This document shows positions 8,073-16,957 of a stretch of 64,000 nt of DNA, in pieces (the stretch's first letter is position 1; every line of letters begins with the position of its first letter). The notes below the pieces were generated by a model. It searched no databases. It saw only the letters and a list, made by a program, of their open reading frames with translations, and was not told the origin of the DNA. Origin of the DNA: WTGA01 sp965214055 (GTDB taxonomy: Bacteria; Pseudomonadota; Gammaproteobacteria; Arenicellales; Poriferihabitantaceae); assembly GCA_965214055.1 (NCBI GenBank), contig OZ243931.1:2790001-2854000 (forward strand), written 5' to 3'. The translations under genes were made by a program, and so were the position numbers.

Positions 8073-9038
8073 CTAAAACAAGGTCTCCTGGTACTCATGG
8101 TTGCTTTTCTCTATGTTACGAAGATGGGCCAGTCTGTTTTGTGCTTCAATAAATATTCGCGCCACTTCAGGGTATTTTTCCTTGATTTTCATCTCCAGAC
8201 GAGTAATCGTCCTTTCCACCTCCCCCGCGGAAATATTGTCATGAAAATCTATACTGATATTCAACAGGATGTCCTGGGGCCCCATATGCATGGTCAGGAT
8301 TTCATTGATACTCAATATGTCTTTTTCCTGGGAAACAATGTTCCGGATTCCCTCGATCACATCCTTGCTTGCGGCTTCTCCAATTAGCAATCCCTTGCTT
8401 TCATATGCAAGCAGCATGGCGGTACAGCTCAATATAATGCCAATGACGATGGACGCCAGAGCATCGTACATCGGTTGCTCCAGGTACTGGGTCAGCAAAA
8501 GCCCGATGAATGCCACTATTAAACCCAGCATTGCAGCGCTGTCCTCAAAAAGAACGGTAAATACCGTCGGGTCCTTGCTCACTTGTACGGCCTTGAAATA
8601 ACCCAGTTTGCCTTTTCTTCTTCGAAATTCCCTGAAAGCCACGGTCCAGGCAAACCCCTCAAAAATCATGGCAACACCAAGCACAATGTAGTTAATGTAG
8701 ATATGCTTGACCACCCGCGGGCTATTCAGCTTGTGAAAACCTTCATAGAGTGAAACGCCCGCACCAATTGCAAAAATCAAAATTGCAACGACAAATGTCC
8801 AGAAATAGAGTTCCATTCCATACCCAAACGGATGCTGCTGGTCCGCCGGTTTGGATGCGCGCTTCATTCCCCACAGAAGCAGTCCCTGGTTGCTGGTATC
8901 CACAATTGAGTGAACCGCTTCGCTGAGCATGGCCGAGCTGCCCGTTATTGCGGTAGCAATTATTTTGGTTATGGCAATCAGACCATTGCCAATCAAGGCC
9001 GCTATAACGACCCACTTCGACCCGGGTTTAGGTTTCAA
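8073..9038 (-). CDS. Cation diffusion facilitator family transporter
   Basis: A 321-residue CDF (SLC30-type) inner-membrane metal/proton antiporter. Transmembrane segments fill the first 200 residues. TM2 carries the HxxxD metal site (H43, D47 in EAVHSIVDTSNQ), and TM5 carries the paired acidic residues in VLFEDSAAMLG. The C-terminal cytoplasmic domain (about 215-300) includes ILTMHMGPQDILLNISIDF. The HxxxD form, not DxxxD, places it near the SLC30A9-like branch, so zinc, cobalt or another divalent metal is likely. The chosen start is TTG with a weak ribosome site. Confidence 0.88.
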   Translation of the reverse strand: MKPKPGSKWVVIAALIGNGLIAITKIIATAITGSSAMLSEAVHSIVDTSNQGLLLWGMKRASKPADQQHPFGYGMELYFWTFVVAILIFAIGAGVSLYEGFHKLNSPRVVKHIYINYIVLGVAMIFEGFAWTVAFREFRRRKGKLGYFKAVQVSKDPTVFTVLFEDSAAMLGLIVAFIGLLLTQYLEQPMYDALASIVIGIILSCTAMLLAYESKGLLIGEAASKDVIEGIRNIVSQEKDILSINEILTMHMGPQDILLNISIDFHDNISAGEVERTITRLEMKIKEKYPEVARIFIEAQNRLAHLRNIEKSNHEYQETLF

Positions 9039-9957
9039 CTATGTGGGTATGGAAATGATGGGAGGGATATATTCCTGATGCACCCGTATTTTCAGGGGAA
9101 ATCCTATCTCATGTCAAGAAATTCAGAAGCAAATAGGTCTGTCCGGTTGAGGAGCTTTGCGGGATGGGTGTTGCCTGATCTGGGGAAATGCGGCGGTATA
9201 TGAACTCCGGGTCGACTCACTGCCGGATGATGTCCGGCTACCGCAGTAGGAAGAAGAGTGTAGCGGAAACCGCAATCCCTGATATGATATATTAAATTAA
9301 ATAAACGATGTACTATATTGATAAATAATAATTCCACTTCCCCTCTCGCTGAACGCACTATAATGGTATTGTGTTCACCCGTTCACCCGTTCACCCGTTC
9401 ACACGGGTATCCGCTTCGATGGAGGGCATGCACGGAGCCATGACCAGATACTGCAGGGAAAGTATTCCCCTTTTGCCGGAATCACTGGCATTCATACTTG
9501 TGGACGATTCTCAGGCTGATTCGATTGAGGAGGCATTCAGTCGACTGCCCTCCCCCACTTTGTGAATCTCCCTGCAAAGGTTATGACGTCATCACTTGGG
9601 AAGCGAAATTGCACAGGGGAGACGGGAGACATCCGCGTATCCATCTTGCCATGGATTCACGACTAACGAGCACTCCCTGCCAGGGCCATATTGTGCAGGA
9701 CCGGGAGGACCGGAATGGATGCGTGAAGACAAATCTGGAAACCACTGGGCTTGGAACCCTGGCAACTGAAGGCATTCGATGAATCGGGGTGCCAGCCGGA
9801 TTCGTTGAACTCGACCCCAAACTTCGGCACTGATGAGCAAATTCCCGGTATACCCTGCGTTGCCTTTCCGATACCCCTTGGGAAATCACCGGGATTCACT
9901 TAAAATCCTGTTTCGAGACCCCAACCCATTCACACCCACAGTCAGGTTTTCAGATTC
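9039..9957. other. Long intergenic region with tandem repeats
   Basis: About 920 bp without a supported gene. Contents are an AT-rich tract (9285-9335), a TATAAT at 9359-9364, and an 8-bp tandem repeat directly after it. A 64-codon frame opens with GTG at 9371, running through the repeat to 9565. Its latter part (LAFILVDDSQADSIEEAF) looks faintly protein-like, but there is no ribosome site I trust. The remainder to 9957 shows only shadow frames. Confidence 0.45.
9373..9402 (+). repeat. 8-bp tandem repeat GTTCACCC, 3.75 copies
   Basis: Three perfect copies of GTTCACCC are followed by GTTCAC. The unit is not a multiple of three, so any frame reading through it would shift with each change in copy number. 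It sits nine bases after a TATAAT hexamer. Confidence 0.85.
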
Positions 9958-10419
9958 ATGCCCAACGTCCTGGTCGTATCCAACTGTCCGTCGGAAAATA
10001 CCAAAAAACTGCAACAGGCGGTGGTCAAGGGATGCCGGAATGAGATGTTCGAGGGAATTGCACTGCGCACTTTCATCCCCTGGGATGCCGGCCCGGAAGA
10101 TGTTTTATGGGCAGATGGTGCCATCCTCGGAACCACCGAAAATTTTGGTTACATGAGCGGGGCAATCAAGGATTTTCTCGAACGCATTTACTATCCCTGC
10201 CTGGAACAGACAGAAGGGTTACCCGTGGCATTGTTCGTAAAAGGCGGACTGGACGGACAAGGAGCAAAATCCAGTGTCGAGCGTATCCTTAGTGGACTGC
10301 GCTGGCGATTCATTCAGCCACCACTTGTGATGAAAGGCGACTTCAGGCCGGAGTTCCTGGAAAGTTGCGAACACCTGGGAATGACGATGTGCGCTGGTTT
10401 GGAGACGGGTATATTTTGA
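9958..10419 (+). CDS. Flavodoxin-like / NADPH-dependent FMN reductase-type protein
   Basis: A 153-residue single-domain flavodoxin fold. The N-terminal strand and phosphate loop read VLVVSNCPSENTKKLQQAV. The flavin-binding loop is GAILGTTENFGYMSGAIKDFLERIYYPC. The loop FVKGGLDGQGAKSSVERIL then follows. It probably binds FMN and acts as a cytoplasmic quinone or flavin reductase, but the substrate is unknown. It stands alone and converges with the secreted hypothetical gene. Confidence 0.8.
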   Translation: MPNVLVVSNCPSENTKKLQQAVVKGCRNEMFEGIALRTFIPWDAGPEDVLWADGAILGTTENFGYMSGAIKDFLERIYYPCLEQTEGLPVALFVKGGLDGQGAKSSVERILSGLRWRFIQPPLVMKGDFRPEFLESCEHLGMTMCAGLETGIF

Positions 10420-10459
10420 CCCGGCCCGGTACAGTGAATTCCAGGGAGAGGGTCAGCCA

Positions 10460-10951
10460 TCAGGGGAAGGAAATGTACTGCACACCCGCCCTCTCACAAG
10501 CGATTTTAATCCGATATTCGAATCGTCCTACCTTTCCATCCCGATCATAAATCACCACTGCCGGGGTTTTTCCAGTGAGAAAACCGAAGAACAACGCCTG
10601 CTGCACGCTGTCCAGACTGCTGCGCTTGTCCAGCCCACCTTCGTAGACATATTCTTCCGTTTCGCAATCGATTCGTACAAAACTGCGCCCGGTCGGATAT
10701 TCAAACCCGTGCCGGGTTTCAGTTTTACCGCCCACCGATGCACAAAACAACGTATTGTAGTCGTCTTCCGACGTCAGCGTGTTCGAAACGCCAGTGGTTT
10801 TCCCGGACAGATCATTTCCAGTGGTCTCGAGGCAATGGGAGGAATTTCCCTGTCCAGGGCAATCTTCTGCTTGGACCCGGTCAGAATCCCCGCTGACCAC
10901 GACCGGCATCCCCATACAAAGCCATAGCACCACGAGGAGAAAATTTCTCAT
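10460..10951 (-). CDS. Small secreted hypothetical protein
   Basis: A 163-residue protein with a clear signal peptide (MRNFLLVVLWLCMGMPVVVSG), so it is exported. The mature part has a low-complexity linker (about 25-65), then a compact domain with cysteines in NTLFCASVGG, VRIDCETEEY and IKIACERAG, suggesting disulfides. I do not recognise a family. I chose the ATG at 10951, about ten bases after a purine-rich GGGAGGG. The neighbours on both sides point toward it or are unrelated. Confidence 0.65.
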   Translation of the reverse strand: MRNFLLVVLWLCMGMPVVVSGDSDRVQAEDCPGQGNSSHCLETTGNDLSGKTTGVSNTLTSEDDYNTLFCASVGGKTETRHGFEYPTGRSFVRIDCETEEYVYEGGLDKRSSLDSVQQALFFGFLTGKTPAVVIYDRDGKVGRFEYRIKIACERAGVQYISFP

Positions 10952-10957
10952 GTTCAA

Positions 10958-11298
10958 AAGTCCCTCCCCTCCTTTACACTTGTCTCATAAAAGTGATGGT
11001 GGAATAACAGGAAAAGCCTATGTACAGGAGGTCATTTCTCATGCCCCCGGATTTGGCACGATTTCGGGATCCATGGAACAATTTCCTGCGACTCATCCCG
11101 GATATTGATCCGTTCCAGCCCGTATTTGACGATCAATTTCGGGGATTTCAACTCTTCAGATGGATTCCGTTTCCATGCCCGCCCTCAACCGTCCGGCACT
11201 TGCAACGACCCGAAGCGGGAGGATGAAACGGGTTCCACAGTACGACGAATGGGCGAAAAGGGTCGGGTAGCGAATACTCTCGGAAACCGGGGTGGATA
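10958..11298. other. Intergenic region between secreted protein and ubiK
   Basis: About 340 bp. The only candidate gene is the small rightward frame at 11041-11226, listed separately. No terminator or RNA is obvious. Confidence 0.4.
11041..11226 (+). CDS. Possible small protein of 61 residues
   Basis: Starts MPPDLARFRDPWNNFLRLIPDIDPF and is preceded by a perfect AGGAGG at 11026-11031, nine bases before the ATG, which is its main support. The first 40 residues look protein-like (aromatic, acidic, hydrophobic). The tail, rich in Pro and Arg, does not. No family recognised. It could be a truncated remnant or a chance frame. Confidence 0.3.
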   Translation: MPPDLARFRDPWNNFLRLIPDIDPFQPVFDDQFRGFQLFRWIPFPCPPSTVRHLQRPEAGG

Positions 11299-11532
11299 CT
11301 ATTTTCCAGATTCCGCTATCGCTTTTTCCAGTTCCTGGAGTTTCTTTTCCAGCTCCTCAACGCGTCCCCGGGTACGTTTGAGGATCTTCTCCTGTACCGC
11401 AAGCTGGTCCCGGGTCACCAGATTCATTTTTTCAAAATTGCTTCTCACCACGGCTTCGACATTGTTCTTGATGTCGTCTTTTAATTCCGGTGGCAATGCA
11501 GAACGGATGCTTTGGCAAAGTTTCTCTAACAT
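11299..11532 (-). CDS. ubiK: Ubiquinone biosynthesis accessory factor UbiK
   Basis: A 77-residue membrane-fusogen-type protein (YqiC family). It has an N-terminal amphipathic helix (LEKLCQSIRSALPPELKDDI) and a C-terminal coiled coil (about residues 40-75, heptads around RVEELEKKLQELEKAI). UbiK partners UbiJ in the aerobic Ubi complex that processes ubiquinone intermediates. The length and the order of helix then coiled coil match the family. It lies just downstream of surA on the same strand. Confidence 0.85.
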   Translation of the reverse strand: MLEKLCQSIRSALPPELKDDIKNNVEAVVRSNFEKMNLVTRDQLAVQEKILKRTRGRVEELEKKLQELEKAIAESGK

Positions 11533-11556
11533 GATCCGGGAAAATCAATCATTAAC

Positions 11557-12843
11557 CTAATATTCAATGTAGGCATTTTCTCTCATGCGTCCCACCCAGT
11601 TCTGATAAAGCTCATTGGCCTTTCGCTTGAACACTTCCTGTTCCGCTTTTTGTCGTACCAAGCTACGGCTGATATCCCGGTCGCGACGCTCCAGAACTTC
11701 GATGATATGGTAACCGAATTGAGACCTGAACGGTTCGCTCACCTGGTTTATGGGCAATGATTTTGCCATTTCCTCCATGGCTGCTGTCATTTCACCCGGA
11801 TTCGTCCATCCCAGTAAACCTCCATTCACTCCACTTGTCTTGTCATCCGAGTTCAATCGTGCCAGCTGGGCAAAATCCTCTCCTTCTCCAATCCTTTTTT
11901 TAAGCGAATTCAACAATTCCAGGGCTTCTTCATCCGTCAGGCCTCTCTGGACCGGTTCCACCAGGATATGTTGTACCAGTTGCTGGGTAACTATTTTTAT
12001 ATCGCCGCCTTTTGAATGAAGCTTGAATATATGGATCCCCCGGGCACTTTCCACCGAGTCAGAAATATCCCCGATACCGGTTTCCCGCAGGATGTCAAGA
12101 AAAAGATCCGGGAGCTCGTTTTCTTTCTGCCACCCTATATAACCCCCTGTTTCCTTTTCCTCTCCCTGGGAATACTCAGCAACCGCCTGCTCAAAAGAAA
12201 AACCGGCACGGAGTTTCTGGAGCAGGTTGTCGACCATTTCCCGTGTTGTCTGGATTTCCTCTTCCGTTTTTCCCTCGGTGGAAACAAAAAGGTGTGAGAT
12301 TTCGTAAGCTTCACCCGTGGAGTACAGGTCCTTGTGTGCCTGCAGGTGATACTCGATTTCCTCATCACTGATTTCAACCCGGGAATTCACCAATGCCTCG
12401 GTCACACGGTTGATCAGAATCTGCCCTGCGATGCTCTTCCTGATCTGTAATGGAGTAATTCCCTGCTGACCCAGAGCTTCCAGCAACCCGTTTACAGTAT
12501 GGTTACTTTGCTCAGCCATCACCGACAGGGTGTTTTCCACTTCCTCAGCGGAGACACCCAGCCCCACTCTTCGTGCGGTCTGTATTTTGAGTTTCTCTTC
12601 AATCAACAACTCTAGCACTGCCGGGTCAATCTGCTCCGGGACCGGTAACACCACATCGCGGGTTTCCAGTTGTTTTCTCCGGTGTCGTGTCTCATATTCC
12701 AGGCGGGTAACCGCTTCATCGTTCACTATCGCCACCACCTGATCCAGTTGTATCGCATCAGCACGGCCAGAAACGAGAAGAACCGGGGTAATCAGCACCA
12801 AGAAAAAGAAATTCTGAAATATACTCACAGCCCTGTCACACAA
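11557..12843 (-). CDS. surA: Periplasmic chaperone/peptidyl-prolyl isomerase SurA
   Basis: A 428-residue protein with a signal peptide, an N-terminal chaperone domain starting IQLDQVVAIVNDEAVTRLE, two parvulin domains (about 180-280 and 290-390) and a C-terminal helix. SurA delivers unfolded outer-membrane proteins, including LptD, to the BAM machinery. It follows lptD by six bases, the conserved lptD-surA pair. The longest frame starts with TTG at 12843. A GTG at 12828 would give a more typical signal peptide, beginning MSIFQNFFFLVLIT, so the start is uncertain by five codons. Confidence 0.95.
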   Translation of the reverse strand: MCDRAVSIFQNFFFLVLITPVLLVSGRADAIQLDQVVAIVNDEAVTRLEYETRHRRKQLETRDVVLPVPEQIDPAVLELLIEEKLKIQTARRVGLGVSAEEVENTLSVMAEQSNHTVNGLLEALGQQGITPLQIRKSIAGQILINRVTEALVNSRVEISDEEIEYHLQAHKDLYSTGEAYEISHLFVSTEGKTEEEIQTTREMVDNLLQKLRAGFSFEQAVAEYSQGEEKETGGYIGWQKENELPDLFLDILRETGIGDISDSVESARGIHIFKLHSKGGDIKIVTQQLVQHILVEPVQRGLTDEEALELLNSLKKRIGEGEDFAQLARLNSDDKTSGVNGGLLGWTNPGEMTAAMEEMAKSLPINQVSEPFRSQFGYHIIEVLERRDRDISRSLVRQKAEQEVFKRKANELYQNWVGRMRENAYIEY

Positions 12844-12849
12844 TAGTAA

Positions 12850-15174
12850 TTAGAGTCCACCTTTGATTTTACCCAAATCATCCAGTGCAAAGGTAAAAAG
12901 ATATCGGTCCTTGAACTCGCCGTTTCCGTCCAGATAATGTTGTACGCCCATGCTCGCTGCCCAGCAGCAACCATCGTAGGTCATACCCAGAAACGATGAT
13001 CTGGTCTTGCTGTCTTCGAGGGAATAGGCGAGCCCGGCATCCAGTTGCCAACTCGAACCGACGGGTGTCTCAAATTCAAAGTTCACCTGTTCGCTGGTAC
13101 CCAGAATCCGGCTATAACTGACCGAGGCATTGCGGTGTTCACTGTGCTCATAATCCGCAGACACCTGGGCATACCCGAAATCCTTCTCTTCCAGGTCATA
13201 GCGGGTAAATCCGCGAAGATTCCAGTCCGCAGCGACCCTGACGCTCAATTCCGTCAGCAAATCGGATTGGTCCTCCGTCTCCGGCTCGTTTGACAACCCG
13301 ATTTCCCGGTCTTCGAAGTAAAATCTCTGGCCCAGACTCAGGCTGGCATGTTGTTCCCCAGTCTCCTCACTGAGAATTCGGCTGGTCAGTCCCACCGTCA
13401 TCTGGTCGATATCCCCTACCCTGTCCCCACCAAAAAAACGATTTTCCCGGAAATAATGTGAAAAACTGGTCATATGACTTTCACTGGTATCAAAATTCGG
13501 AAAATCCTGCTGTTTCGATCTTTCGGGAATCTTGACATAAAACATCCGGGGTTCCAGGGTTTGCAGGTAGGAATCACCGCGAATGCGGATCATCCGTTCA
13601 AAGAATAATCCTCCATCGATACTCGTGATTGGCACCGTAACGGAAGGAGAATCATCCTTTTCATCCTCAGAACTTCCCTTTTCAGAACCGTGATTCAGGG
13701 AGTAGCGGATGATTTGCGACGACACCCTGGGAGTTAGATAGCCGTACTCCCTCTCGAGTGGCAGGCTAAGGGAGGGTTTGAAACGCAGGCGAGTGCCATC
13801 CGTCAGGTCATCATGGGAAAAACTGACATGATCCGATTCAAAACCGAAGCGCATCGGTCCGAAGGACTGTTCCCGCAGGTCAAAAGAAATTTCCGGCAAT
13901 CTCTCATAGGGATGAACGGACGCATCGGTCAGGCGGTTGGTCGGTTCATAGGCGGCCAGTCGGGTACTGAAGGCGAACCGGTCATCCCGGTAGTCCACTG
14001 TTGCATTTTGCAGTAGATATCCAGAAGAAACCGCGCCGATACTGCTCGCAAAATCCCGCATATAGTCGCTGTCCGAGACGGTATGATAATCCACAGACAG
14101 GCCCCACCGGTCGGTTAATGCATGATTGTGGGTCAGGCCATACGCATATCGGTCCTCACCATACTCATCGTCGGAAGGCAATACTTCTCCCTGTATGTCT
14201 CCGCTGAATTCCGGAGACAAGTACCGGTATTCCCCGTACAACTGGACACCGCGCTTACTCAGGATTCTGGGCACAATGGTGGCATCCCTGTCCGGTGCAA
14301 TATTGATGTAATACGGCAGGCCGAGCATCGCTCCATCTTTGTTCTCGTATCCGAATTCTGGAAACAAGTACCCTGTTTTGCGTTCATCATTAATCGGAAA
14401 GGAGGCTTTTGGAAAATAAAAGACCGGCACATCCTTGAATCGAACCGTCATATTTTTTGCGGTCCCGGTACCTGTACTGTGATCAAGTTCGATTTCATCG
14501 GCTTCCAGTCTGACATCATTATTCCCTTCCAGGCAGGTTGTCAGGCTGACGTTTCGAAGCAACTCATAATCCGACCCTTCGAAATCGACGCTCTCTGCTT
14601 CTGCCCTGGCCCGGATGTAGGTGGTCTGCTCACCATCCACAGCTTCACCGCTTGTATCCTTTGCGCCGCTGCCAGAGGAGGCGAAAAGGGAATGATCTCC
14701 AATGGCATCTGCCTTTTCCCGACTGGAATGAAGGGGGGGGCTGCGGGCAATTTTGATCTGCACCTTCTGTGCGGTCCCTGTGAACGTATCCGGCTCCATC
14801 CGCATGGACTCCGCACTGATTTCATCGCCGCGGGAAGTGTAGAGCCGGATATTTCCTTTCACTTCGGCCTGATAGGTGCCGCGGTTATAGATGATCTCAT
14901 CGGCGTAAACGCCGCGGTTACCCTGGACGATGGTCGCATTGCCCGTCATATACAGCACTTCCTTGTCCACCAGCTCGTATTCATCGGCATTCATCCGAAG
15001 TGGCAATAAATCCGGGTCTCCGGCCGTTGCTTCCGATAAATCCTGAGGAACCCCAATCACCCCGGGTGGACACAAGTCCAGGCTGTCAAAACCATGGGCC
15101 TCACTGTTGTTCTGGGCATACAGCCCCGTGCATGCGAGGGTGAAAAACAGTGCAACCGCCGTTCGGGTCAACAT
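12850..15174 (-). CDS. lptD: LPS assembly outer-membrane protein LptD
   Basis: A 774-residue protein with a signal peptide (MLTRTAVALFFTLACTGLYA). A periplasmic jellyroll follows, with repeated beta motifs such as YMTGNATIVQGNRGVYADEIIY (about 60-150), then a large beta-barrel from about residue 220. The four-cysteine pattern needed for the LptD disulfides is present: one near the mature N-terminus (DLCPPG), one in TTCLEGN, and an adjacent pair in YDGCCWAA. With LptE it inserts LPS into the outer leaflet. I rejected an upstream extension to 15285 because the signal peptide starts at 15174. The operon continues with surA. Confidence 0.95.
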   Translation of the reverse strand: MLTRTAVALFFTLACTGLYAQNNSEAHGFDSLDLCPPGVIGVPQDLSEATAGDPDLLPLRMNADEYELVDKEVLYMTGNATIVQGNRGVYADEIIYNRGTYQAEVKGNIRLYTSRGDEISAESMRMEPDTFTGTAQKVQIKIARSPPLHSSREKADAIGDHSLFASSGSGAKDTSGEAVDGEQTTYIRARAEAESVDFEGSDYELLRNVSLTTCLEGNNDVRLEADEIELDHSTGTGTAKNMTVRFKDVPVFYFPKASFPINDERKTGYLFPEFGYENKDGAMLGLPYYINIAPDRDATIVPRILSKRGVQLYGEYRYLSPEFSGDIQGEVLPSDDEYGEDRYAYGLTHNHALTDRWGLSVDYHTVSDSDYMRDFASSIGAVSSGYLLQNATVDYRDDRFAFSTRLAAYEPTNRLTDASVHPYERLPEISFDLREQSFGPMRFGFESDHVSFSHDDLTDGTRLRFKPSLSLPLEREYGYLTPRVSSQIIRYSLNHGSEKGSSEDEKDDSPSVTVPITSIDGGLFFERMIRIRGDSYLQTLEPRMFYVKIPERSKQQDFPNFDTSESHMTSFSHYFRENRFFGGDRVGDIDQMTVGLTSRILSEETGEQHASLSLGQRFYFEDREIGLSNEPETEDQSDLLTELSVRVAADWNLRGFTRYDLEEKDFGYAQVSADYEHSEHRNASVSYSRILGTSEQVNFEFETPVGSSWQLDAGLAYSLEDSKTRSSFLGMTYDGCCWAASMGVQHYLDGNGEFKDRYLFTFALDDLGKIKGGL

Positions 15175-15311
15175 ATGCCTAGTCTGGTAGAGGGGCTCAG
15201 TACCATTTGATTCTGTTTGTGTCGTCAGGGTCTCGGATAATTGGTAATTATAGGAGGTTTGGCGGTTATAATCCATGCGTCCCAACCACGATCGTTTGCG
15301 AGGTATTCAGG

Positions 15312-15977
15312 ATGGAAGCAATGATACTGGCCGCCGGCCGGGGAGAACGCCTGCGCCCGGCCACGCTCTCAACACCCAAACCGCTTATACCCGTGAAGGG
15401 AAAGCCCATGATTGAAGTACAGATTGAAAAGCTGGCAGCATCTGGTTTCAGGCGTATTGTGATAAATATCTCTTATCTTGCTGATAATATTGTTAATTAT
15501 CTCGGGGATGGAAATCAGTATGGTGTTCATATCAGTTATTCCAGAGAACCGGATGGTCCTTATGGGACAGGCGGCGGGATCGTCAATGCCCTTGAATTGC
15601 TGCACGATGATCAATTTCTGGTTGTGAACTCGGATATCTATTCCGATATTGACTTTGGCCAAATCAGGATCGGTGGGCGGTTTTCCGCCAGGTTGGTTCT
15701 GGTGGACAACCCTGCACACAATCCAGGAGGAGACTTTGGCATGGTCAATGGCATCATAACCGGGCCCGAGGCGGCAGCCTCTACTTTCACCTTCTCGGGA
15801 GTGGGGCGCTACAGGCGAGGATTGTTTGAGGGTCACCCTCCCGGGTTTATGAAGTTGACAGAAATCCTGCAGGAAGGGATCAAAAAGCAAATGATTGCCG
15901 GAGAGGTTCATCCCGGTTTTTGGATGGACCTCGGTACAAAGGAACGGCTGGACCGGGCCAATTCATTGCCCGATTGA
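15312..15977 (+). CDS. murU: N-acetylmuramate 1-phosphate uridylyltransferase
   Basis: A 221-residue nucleotidyltransferase. The signature MILAAGRGERLRPATLSTPKPLIPVKGKPMIE binds the UTP phosphates and includes the catalytic Lys. The SDIYSDI segment supplies the metal-binding aspartate. The short length without a hexapeptide domain matches MurU rather than GlmU or GalU. MurU makes UDP-MurNAc in peptidoglycan recycling. The start at 15312 follows a GAGG. In Pseudomonas murU follows amgK next to lptD. Here it is divergent from lptD and no amgK is present nearby. Confidence 0.85.
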   Translation: MEAMILAAGRGERLRPATLSTPKPLIPVKGKPMIEVQIEKLAASGFRRIVINISYLADNIVNYLGDGNQYGVHISYSREPDGPYGTGGGIVNALELLHDDQFLVVNSDIYSDIDFGQIRIGGRFSARLVLVDNPAHNPGGDFGMVNGIITGPEAAASTFTFSGVGRYRRGLFEGHPPGFMKLTEILQEGIKKQMIAGEVHPGFWMDLGTKERLDRANSLPD

Positions 15978-15987
15978 GCCAGGTGCG

Positions 15988-16590
15988 CTAAAATGCACGA
16001 CTGATTTCAAATCGGAATTGTTCCTGAACCTCATCAAAAGATCCTATGGAAGCGTGGTCGGTCAATTGGGTTACATCCAGCCCGGCGAAACCACAGGGGT
16101 CGATCCAGCCAAAGGGCTGCAGGTCCATGTCGACATTCAGACTGAGCCCATGATAGGTGCAGCCCCGGGAAATCCTCAGTCCCAGCGCCCCGATCTTGGC
16201 CCCATTGACATACACCCCCGGTGCCCCGGATTTGTGGTATGCCGCGAGGTCATACCCCCGGAGAAACTGAATGAGAAACTGCTGGATGTCATTCACCAGC
16301 GCTTTGGGGCCACTGTGGCGGCGTTTCAGGTCGAATAACAGATAGGCGACGAGCTGGCCCGGTCCGTGATACGTCATCTGCCCTCCCCGGTCGGAATGTA
16401 CGACGGGGACCGGCCCGGCATCCGGTTTGGGAGCATCACGGCAACTGGTTCCCTGGGTATACACCGCGTGGTGCTGCAGCAGCCAGATTTCATCGTCGGT
16501 ATGGTCCCCGCGGTTCCGGGTAAACCGGACCATCCGTTGCCAGATGTCCGTATACTCGCACAACCCGAAGTCCCGCATGACCAGGGGCAT
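15988..16590 (-). CDS. lipB: Octanoyl-[acyl-carrier-protein]:protein octanoyltransferase
   Basis: A 200-residue LipB that transfers octanoate from ACP to lipoyl domains, the first step of lipoylation. The signature RGGQMTYHGPGQLVAYLLFDL is intact. The catalytic dyad is visible as K132 (GAKIGALGLR) and C166 (DPCGFAGL). I take the ATG at 16590, which overlaps the ybeD stop by one base (TGATG). A TTG one codon earlier is possible. lipA is not adjacent, unlike the usual arrangement. Confidence 0.95.
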   Translation of the reverse strand: MPLVMRDFGLCEYTDIWQRMVRFTRNRGDHTDDEIWLLQHHAVYTQGTSCRDAPKPDAGPVPVVHSDRGGQMTYHGPGQLVAYLLFDLKRRHSGPKALVNDIQQFLIQFLRGYDLAAYHKSGAPGVYVNGAKIGALGLRISRGCTYHGLSLNVDMDLQPFGWIDPCGFAGLDVTQLTDHASIGSFDEVQEQFRFEISRAF

Positions 16591-16865
16591 CAAATCACCA
16601 TCAAAATTTCAGGGTGACCGGTCAACTCCCGGTACAGATTGTCCATCTGCTGCCGGTTGGCTGCTTTGACCCGACAGCTCAGGGACTGGTACCGGCCACC
16701 ACGACTGGTTTTGTCGGAAATTCGAATCAGGTCGTTGATGCAGACATGTTTCAGGATCACTTCGCGGACCAGGGAGAAGTTGTCTGGATCGGTTTTCAAA
16801 AATATTTTGATATCCAGCGTGCAGGGAAAGGTCAAACCTTCAGGGAAGGAGTCGTCGTCAGCCAC
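16590..16865 (-). CDS. ybeD: DUF493 / YbeD family protein
   Basis: A 91-residue protein of the YbeD (DUF493) family, with the ferredoxin-like fold motif FPCTLDIKIFLKT and a C-terminal segment YRELTGHPEILMVI. The family almost always lies directly before lipB, as here, where stop and start overlap. The biochemical role is unproven; a regulatory ACT-like role has been suggested for the fold. It starts with GTG. Confidence 0.92.
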   Translation of the reverse strand: MADDDSFPEGLTFPCTLDIKIFLKTDPDNFSLVREVILKHVCINDLIRISDKTSRGGRYQSLSCRVKAANRQQMDNLYRELTGHPEILMVI

Positions 16866-16957
16866 CGGTGTTCGGACCCCGGTTTGTTTTCACGTTCCTC
16901 CGGGACAATGTGTCGATCTCACTGATTTCGGGGAAGGAACCCTGACGGAATCCGTTT

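Noticed and set aside
9373..9402. CRISPR array
   Set aside because: The repeats are 8 bp and directly adjacent with no spacers. No CRISPR-like repeat-spacer pattern occurs in the window.
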